Positions 58,415-64,000 of a stretch of DNA of 64,000 nucleotides are shown piece by piece. This DNA is from Dryas octopetala (Eukaryota; Streptophyta; Magnoliopsida; Rosales; Rosaceae): the NCBI GenBank assembly GCA_963921425.1, contig OY992836.1, positions 20,315,889-20,379,888 on the forward strand. The letters are read 5' to 3'. Position numbers and translations under genes: made by a program. The stretch's first letter is position 1; each line of letters opens with the position of its first letter. The notes under the pieces were generated by a model, which saw nothing but the letters and a program-made list of their open reading frames with translations, was not told the DNA's origin and made no database searches.

Positions 58415-61400
58415 ATGTGGAACTCGGCAAAGAACGCGTTCGCTCGATCCGAGTCGTTTCGGGAGGAAGGCGAGGACGAGGAGGCGCTCCGGTGGGCCGC
58501 GCTCGAGAGGTTGCCTACCTACTCCCGCGTCCGACGTGGCATTTTCAGGGACGTCGTCGGAGAGACGAAGGAGATCAACGTCGGCGAGCTCGAGGCTCGG
58601 GAACAGAAGCTCTTGCTCGACCGGCTTGTCACCTCCGTCGACGATGACCCCGAGCGGTTCTTCGATCGAATGCGGCGCAGATTCGACGCGTAATTGTCTT
58701 GAATTTCTTGAATACTTTTTGCAGCTTGTGTGAGATTTTGAATAATTAGTCTGTTTGGTTGCTGACAAAAAGTGCGAGAAGAAGCAAATTTAGTAACTGA
58801 TTCTTTAATTTTACTATACAATGCCAAATGTGAGTATTCAAGTCACTGTTTTCTCGGCAACCAAACGGATTTTCTTTTTGTCCATTTCGATTCTGGAACT
58901 TTTTTTTTATATTTAATTTGTGGTCATGTTCTCCATTTCTATTCTGGATTTTTTTTTATATTTAATTTGTTGTGATGTTCTCCATTGTAAACATTACGGT
59001 CAAAATTTGGCTTTGCAGAGTGGATTTGGAGTTTCCAAAGATCGAGGTTCGATTTCAGAATTTGAACGTTGAAGCTTTCGTCCATGTGGGAAGCAGAGCA
59101 CTGCCAACTATTCCGAATTTCGTTTTCAATATGACCGAGGTAGAATTTCTTCATTCAAATTCTCATTTAATTTAGATAACTGCAAGTTTCTCGACTATAT
59201 AATTGTACGTATGAAACAAAAAATTTAATCTTCTTTTTTGCATTTTCTGAATGGCACTGTAGGCATTTTTAAGGCAATTACGGATATACATGGGGGAGAG
59301 AAGCAAATTAACGATTTTAGACAACATTAGCGGGATTATTAGACCTTCAAGGTACATGTTTAAGCTTCAATTAGCGGTCAATTGCTGATTTATTAAATTC
59401 CAATGTTTACGTCTAATGAGATGTTGGTGTTGTCTTCTAGATTGACGTTGCTATTGGGTCCACCAAGCTCAGGAAAGACGACACTATTATTGGCTCTTGC
59501 GGGACGCCTTGGAAGTGGCCTGCAGGTATTCCTTAACTTTCTATAGCTTGCATGAATCATGAATATATGATAAACATAAACTTGCTACTTGGTATGTGTA
59601 TAAAAAAATTTCATTGATGACTACCATAATCTATCAAAAAGGGAAAATTTAATAGTAGGGTCTTTGTGGGTCCAATTGATAATAGGAATGTTGCAGGGAT
59701 GAAACGGTGTGCCTTGTTGTGGTGTTAGTAATTACATCCAATTTAACCACAGAGATTTCTACTAACTGATTGGTGGCTTCGACATTTGCCTTTCACTCAT
59801 TTATACTTTGATCACTTTGAAGATGTCAGGTAGCATCACATATAACGGCCATGGCTTAAAAGAGTTTGTCCCTCAGCGGACAGCTGCTTATGTCAGTCAA
59901 CAGGATTGGCATGTGGCAGAGACGACTGTAAGGGAAACTCTTGAGTTTGCAGGATGCTGTCAAGGTGTTGGATTTAAATATGGTAAGCTATGGAAAATCA
60001 CATATTTGAGTATGAATTTATGCTTACTTAGATGCTGACATGAATACTTGTCACAGATATGCTATTAGAACTTGCAAGAAGAGAAAAGATTGCTGGGATA
60101 AAACCCGATGAAGATCTTGATATATTCATGAAGGTACTTGCACTTGTTAGATATGATGGTTCCTTTATATGTAATAATTGCTGACATAATTTGTTCTCCA
60201 GTCATTAGCTCTTGGTGGGCAGGAGACAAGCCTTGTGGTGGAGTACATCATGAAGGTATTTGCTTGATGCTGGTTATTCGGGATACATATGGTATTGCCA
60301 ATATGATTGTAACCTCAAAATGTCCATTAATGTTGAGCATTTGATTGATTAATTTCATACAAGAAGCAACATAGTTGGTGAGGTTATATTCTCGCAAAAG
60401 CAGGGTTAAGTAACAGCATACCAAAATGTCTTGTTTCAGCTCCATTTGGGACCAGATTGTTATGTCCACATTGTTTAGATGAACAACCATGAGTTTTCAG
60501 AAAGTTAAAAGGGAAGAGTTGGGGAAGAGATTATGGAGAATTGGTTTTTGGATTTTTTTTTTTTTTTTTACCATTGGTTTTTGGAAAAGTTAAGGGTACA
60601 TTCAGGACATAATTCTTTGTTAAATGGGTTGAGGTGACATTAGGCTGGATTTGGTTAGGTTAATAGAGAATAGATCGTTGTTTAATTTGAAGTAAGCCAC
60701 TAGAGTACAATATGAACAGAAAACATGCCTCTTAGAGCATGTGCTAAGTCCCTTTTTTTTTTTGGTTTCAATTTCATAGATGTATATTATATGTTGTATC
60801 TAGATATGTTCTTAAAATTCTCTTTTAAGCACTAAGATATGTTTGACAAAGATTTTAGGGTTGGACATATGTGCTGATACATTGGTAGGAGATGAAATGC
60901 TTAAGGGAATCTCAGGGGGCCAAAAGAAGCGACTTACTACAGGTGCATACTTTGTTTTCTGTTTTTATTTTTAATTTCAGATGGGAGGAAGGGAGGGGGG
61001 GGGGGGGGGTGGTTTATTGTGTATTAGTAAGGTAAAGCTGTTTGCTAATAAGGCAAATATGTTATTTCCAGGTGAATTACTAGTAGGTCCAGCAAGAGTT
61101 CTGTACATGGATGAAATATCAACTGGGCTCGACAGTTCAACTACATATCAAATCATCAAATATCTTAGGCATTCAACTCGTGCACTTGATTCAACAACTG
61201 TTATATCTCTGCTTCAACCTGCTCCAGAGACCTATGAGTTGTTTGATGATGTTATACTTTTGTGTGAGGGCCAGATTGTGTTTCAGGGACCCCGCCAAGC
61301 TGCTCTTACTTTTTTTTCATACATGGGATTTAGTTGCCCTGAGCGAAAGAATGTGGCAGACTTCTTACAAGAAGTAAGTTGTGGAGAGATAAAGTTCTGA

Positions 61401-64000
61401 ATTTCTGTTCTGTTGCATGGTATCTTTGATAATTTTTTTTCCTTGTACACAGGTTATATCAAAGAAGGACCAAGAGCAGTACTGGTACAATCCTGATCTC
61501 CCATACTGCTATGTACCACCGGCGAAGTTTGTTGAAGCTTTTCGTTCCTTTCAAGATGGGAAGAATTTGTCTGAAGAACTAGATGTCCCTTTTGATAAAC
61601 GCTATAACCATCCTGCAGCTTTGGCAACTTCTAGCTATGGCATGAAGAGGCATGAGCTTCTCAAAACAAGCTTCGACTGGCAAGTGCTGCTGATGAAGCG
61701 GAATGCATTTATCTATGTTTTCAAATTCATTCAGGTAATACTACCATTATTTGTTTATCGAAAGAACATGTTTCCAATTGAATTCTGTTGGAATATTCAG
61801 GTGCTTTGGTGATAGCTTAGGCGAGTAAATGTTAGTTTCTGTGCTAGCTAACAGACAAGCTCATGTAATTTTTTATTTTTGTGCCAGTCATCTGAAAGAT
61901 AAAACTGTTAAATTTTATCTGGTGCTGACTTTACAAGTCTTATGTTCTGTCTTCCAGCTGCTTTTTGTTGCTTTGGTCACAATGAGTGTTTTTTTCCGGA
62001 CAAAAATGCATCATAATACAGTTGATGATGGAGGCTTATATCTTGGGGCAATATACTTTTCCATGGTTATTATTCTTTTTAATGGCTTTACGGAGGTGCC
62101 AATGTTGGTGGCCAAGCTTCCAGTGCTTTACAAGCATAGGGACTTACACTTCTACCCAAGCTGGGTCTATACCCTTCCTTCTTGGGTCTTGAGTATTCCA
62201 TCTTCACTTATAGAGTCTGGTTTCTGGGTGGCAGTTACATACTATGTCATTGGATATGATCCTGCAATTAGTAGGTAAATTGTACATTTCCTTGGAATTA
62301 TGCATGAATTGTGAAAGTTGTCTAGGGATGAAATTCTGAGGTAAAATTTTGAATCTGCAGATTTTTGGGGCAGTTCCTGTTATATTTCCTTCTGCACCAG
62401 ATGTCCATAGCTCTCTTCCGTGTTATGGGATCCTTGGGTCGAAATATGATAGTTGCCAACACCTTTGGATCCTTTGCTATGTTGGTTGTAATGGCTCTTG
62501 GAGGGTACATCATCTCGAGAGGTAAAACTAAATTTTGTTTATGTCTATTTGTTTCTGATTTGATCTCATACTTTTATTCATTTCCATATTCAATTTTGAC
62601 AGATCGTATACCAAAGTGGTGGATTTGGGGTTTCTGGTTTTCTCCTTTGATGTATGCTCAAAATGCAGCTTCAGTAAATGAATTCCTTGGACATTCCTGG
62701 GATAAGGTAATTGTGGATTATTTTGTCATTCATGATAGGGATATATGGAGGCTTTGTACTGAGTAAAACTAACCATAAATTATATTTGAGTTGCCTTTGG
62801 TAACAAAAATGGATATCTTTATCTTTTCATTGGATTTTTTTTTTTCCTTTATGAATTTTCAACTAAACCATTGGCATCCTCTAACATAACATTATGTTAG
62901 ATGAAAAAAATTATTGAAATTTTGATTAATTTTAATTATTTGCATTAACTTTTAACAAAATTCCGCACTATATAGGATATTTACTTCAAGATATCTCTTT
63001 ATTGAGTTACTGTCTAGGATTCTATTCAAAAACCTTATTTTTTTTTGTTGTTGTTATTTTTGTAGAGAATTGGGAACCAGACAAGCTTTTCATTAGGTGA
63101 GGCATTACTAAAAGCACGCAGTTTGTTTCCAGAGAGTTACTGGTATTGGATTGGTGCTGGTGCTTTGCTTGGATATACAGTTTTGTTCAATGTGCTATTC
63201 ACATTCTTCCTCGCTTACCTTAACCGTAAGTCATTTCTGTTCACAATTTTCCTTCCGGTGCTGCATGTAGCCAAACAAAATTAGTAAAGAAAGAAAGCTA
63301 ATTGAGTTGATTTCAATATACGCTACAGCATTGGGGAAGCAACAAGCTGTGGTCTCTAAGGAAGAGCTGCAAGAGAGAGAAAGGAGAAGAAAAGGAGAAA
63401 GTGCCGTTATTGAGCTGAGACAGTTCTTGCAGCATTCAGAATCATTAAGTGGTCTGTAAATTGATTTTGTTTTTGTACATAACTACGCATTAGTCTGAGT
63501 CAGTGTCTAAATTCTTGCTCATCTTCTAAGCAGGAAAATATTTTAAGCAAAGAGGAATGGTGCTGCCATTTCAACCACTTTCCATGTCTTTCAGCAATAT
63601 CAATTACTACGTGGATGTCCCTCTGGTGAGTCTTTAACACTTTTCATTTGTGCCATCTATATTGGGAAACGTGTTGACTATATTTTTCTGATCCAAGTAC
63701 AACTGCAGGAACTGAAACAGCAGGGAATTCAAGAAGATAGATTGCAGCTGTTGGTTGATGTCACTGGAGCATTCAGGCCTGGGGTGCTTACAGCATTGGT
63801 TGGAGTAAGTGGTGCTGGGAAAACCACCCTCATGGATGTATTAGCAGGTCGAAAAACTGGTGGGATCATAGAAGGGAGCATTAATATATCCGGTTATCCA
63901 AAAAGACAAGAAACATTTGCAAGAATTTCTGGTTACTGTGAGCAGAGTGATGTTCATTCCCCCTGCTTGACTGTTCTGGAATCACTTCTCTTCTCTGCTT
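58415..64000 (+). CDS. ABCG32: ABCG32/PEC1-like full-size ABC transporter, partial (3' end cut by window)
   Basis: Seventeen exons are visible: 58415-58689, 59019-59139, 59263-59351, 59441-59525, 59823-59982, 60057-60133, 60202-60255, 60852-60942, 61072-61373, 61453-61734, 61958-62274, 62361-62521, 62603-62706, 63066-63225, 63329-63451, 63534-63625 and 63709 onward. All are in phase, giving about 928 of an expected 1420 residues. Nucleotide domain 1 has Walker A GPPSSGKT (168-175), signature SGGQ (308-311) and Walker B LYMDE (D331, E332). Membrane helices and the PDR loop follow, then the second Walker A GVSGAGKT (863-870). The N-terminus [19 protein letters not shown]...[15 protein letters not shown] and [15 protein letters not shown] fit ABCG32, a plasma-membrane pump exporting cutin precursors. 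One change stands out: FAGCCQGVG, where FAGRCQGVG is usual. Other ABCG/PDR members are less likely. Confidence 0.95.
60995..61009. repeat. Poly(G)15 tract in an ABCG32-like intron
   Basis: Fifteen consecutive G follow GGGAGGAAGGGA in the intron between exons 8 and 9, on the coding strand. It could form a G-quadruplex in the pre-mRNA and is a likely site of length error in assemblies. Confidence 0.7.

Overview
This window reads as nuclear DNA of a eudicot plant. It is AT-rich, the genes are split by short GT-AG introns, and every recognisable protein is a plant-specific or plant-typical family member: Aux/IAA, FATB, GRV2, an ABCG/PDR transporter, an LTPG-like protein. The compact spacing (ten genes in 64 kb), the lack of visible LTR retrotransposons and the protein wording suggest a small-genome woody dicot, perhaps Rosaceae. 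That taxon is an inference from memory, not a search result.

Layout. A single-exon BAHD acyltransferase (719-2128, +) is followed by a two-coding-exon PAM2/CUE protein like CID5 (3848-4610, +). A 22-exon GRV2/RME-8 endosomal DnaJ protein (6780-20303, +; 2597 aa when spliced) takes up most of the first 20 kb. A damaged LTPG-like gene (21279-22201, +) comes next, then about 9 kb of gene-poor, repeat-rich DNA. FATB acyl-ACP thioesterase (CDS 32805-35815, +), an Aux/IAA repressor (39547-40835, +) and a PP2A B' subunit (43686-45364, +) follow. Two genes lie on the minus strand: a TMEM19/DUF92 membrane protein (47445-49161) and an RMI1-N/TDRD3-like protein with an RG-rich tail (50947-53656). The window ends inside an ABCG32-like full-size transporter (58415-64000, +), which is cut by the window edge.

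The genes are not an operon or cluster with one task. Some fit shared biology loosely: FATB supplies saturated fatty acids from plastids, ABCG32 relatives export cuticle precursors, LTPG relatives move surface lipids, and some BAHD enzymes acylate wall or cuticle monomers. From memory, Arabidopsis GRV2 (At2g26890) and ABCG32 (At2g26910) are near neighbours, so the two ends of this window may be one ancestral block.

The intergenic DNA is dominated by small non-autonomous foldback DNA elements. Five have clear or near-perfect target-site duplications (5344-5987, 23202-23563, 30395-31353, 38527-38892, 49397-50067) and four more are probable. The most unusual signals are: a regular array of four 22-bp imperfect palindromes inside the GC-rich element just upstream of FATB; a 72-codon ORF for a possible secreted peptide (4830-5048); a possible spliced 36-aa ORF behind a TATA box (46692-46934); an LTPG-like gene that has lost half of its cysteine motif; an apparent GC-AG intron in the RMI1-like gene; and an 18-bp duplication around a tiny poly(T) insertion.
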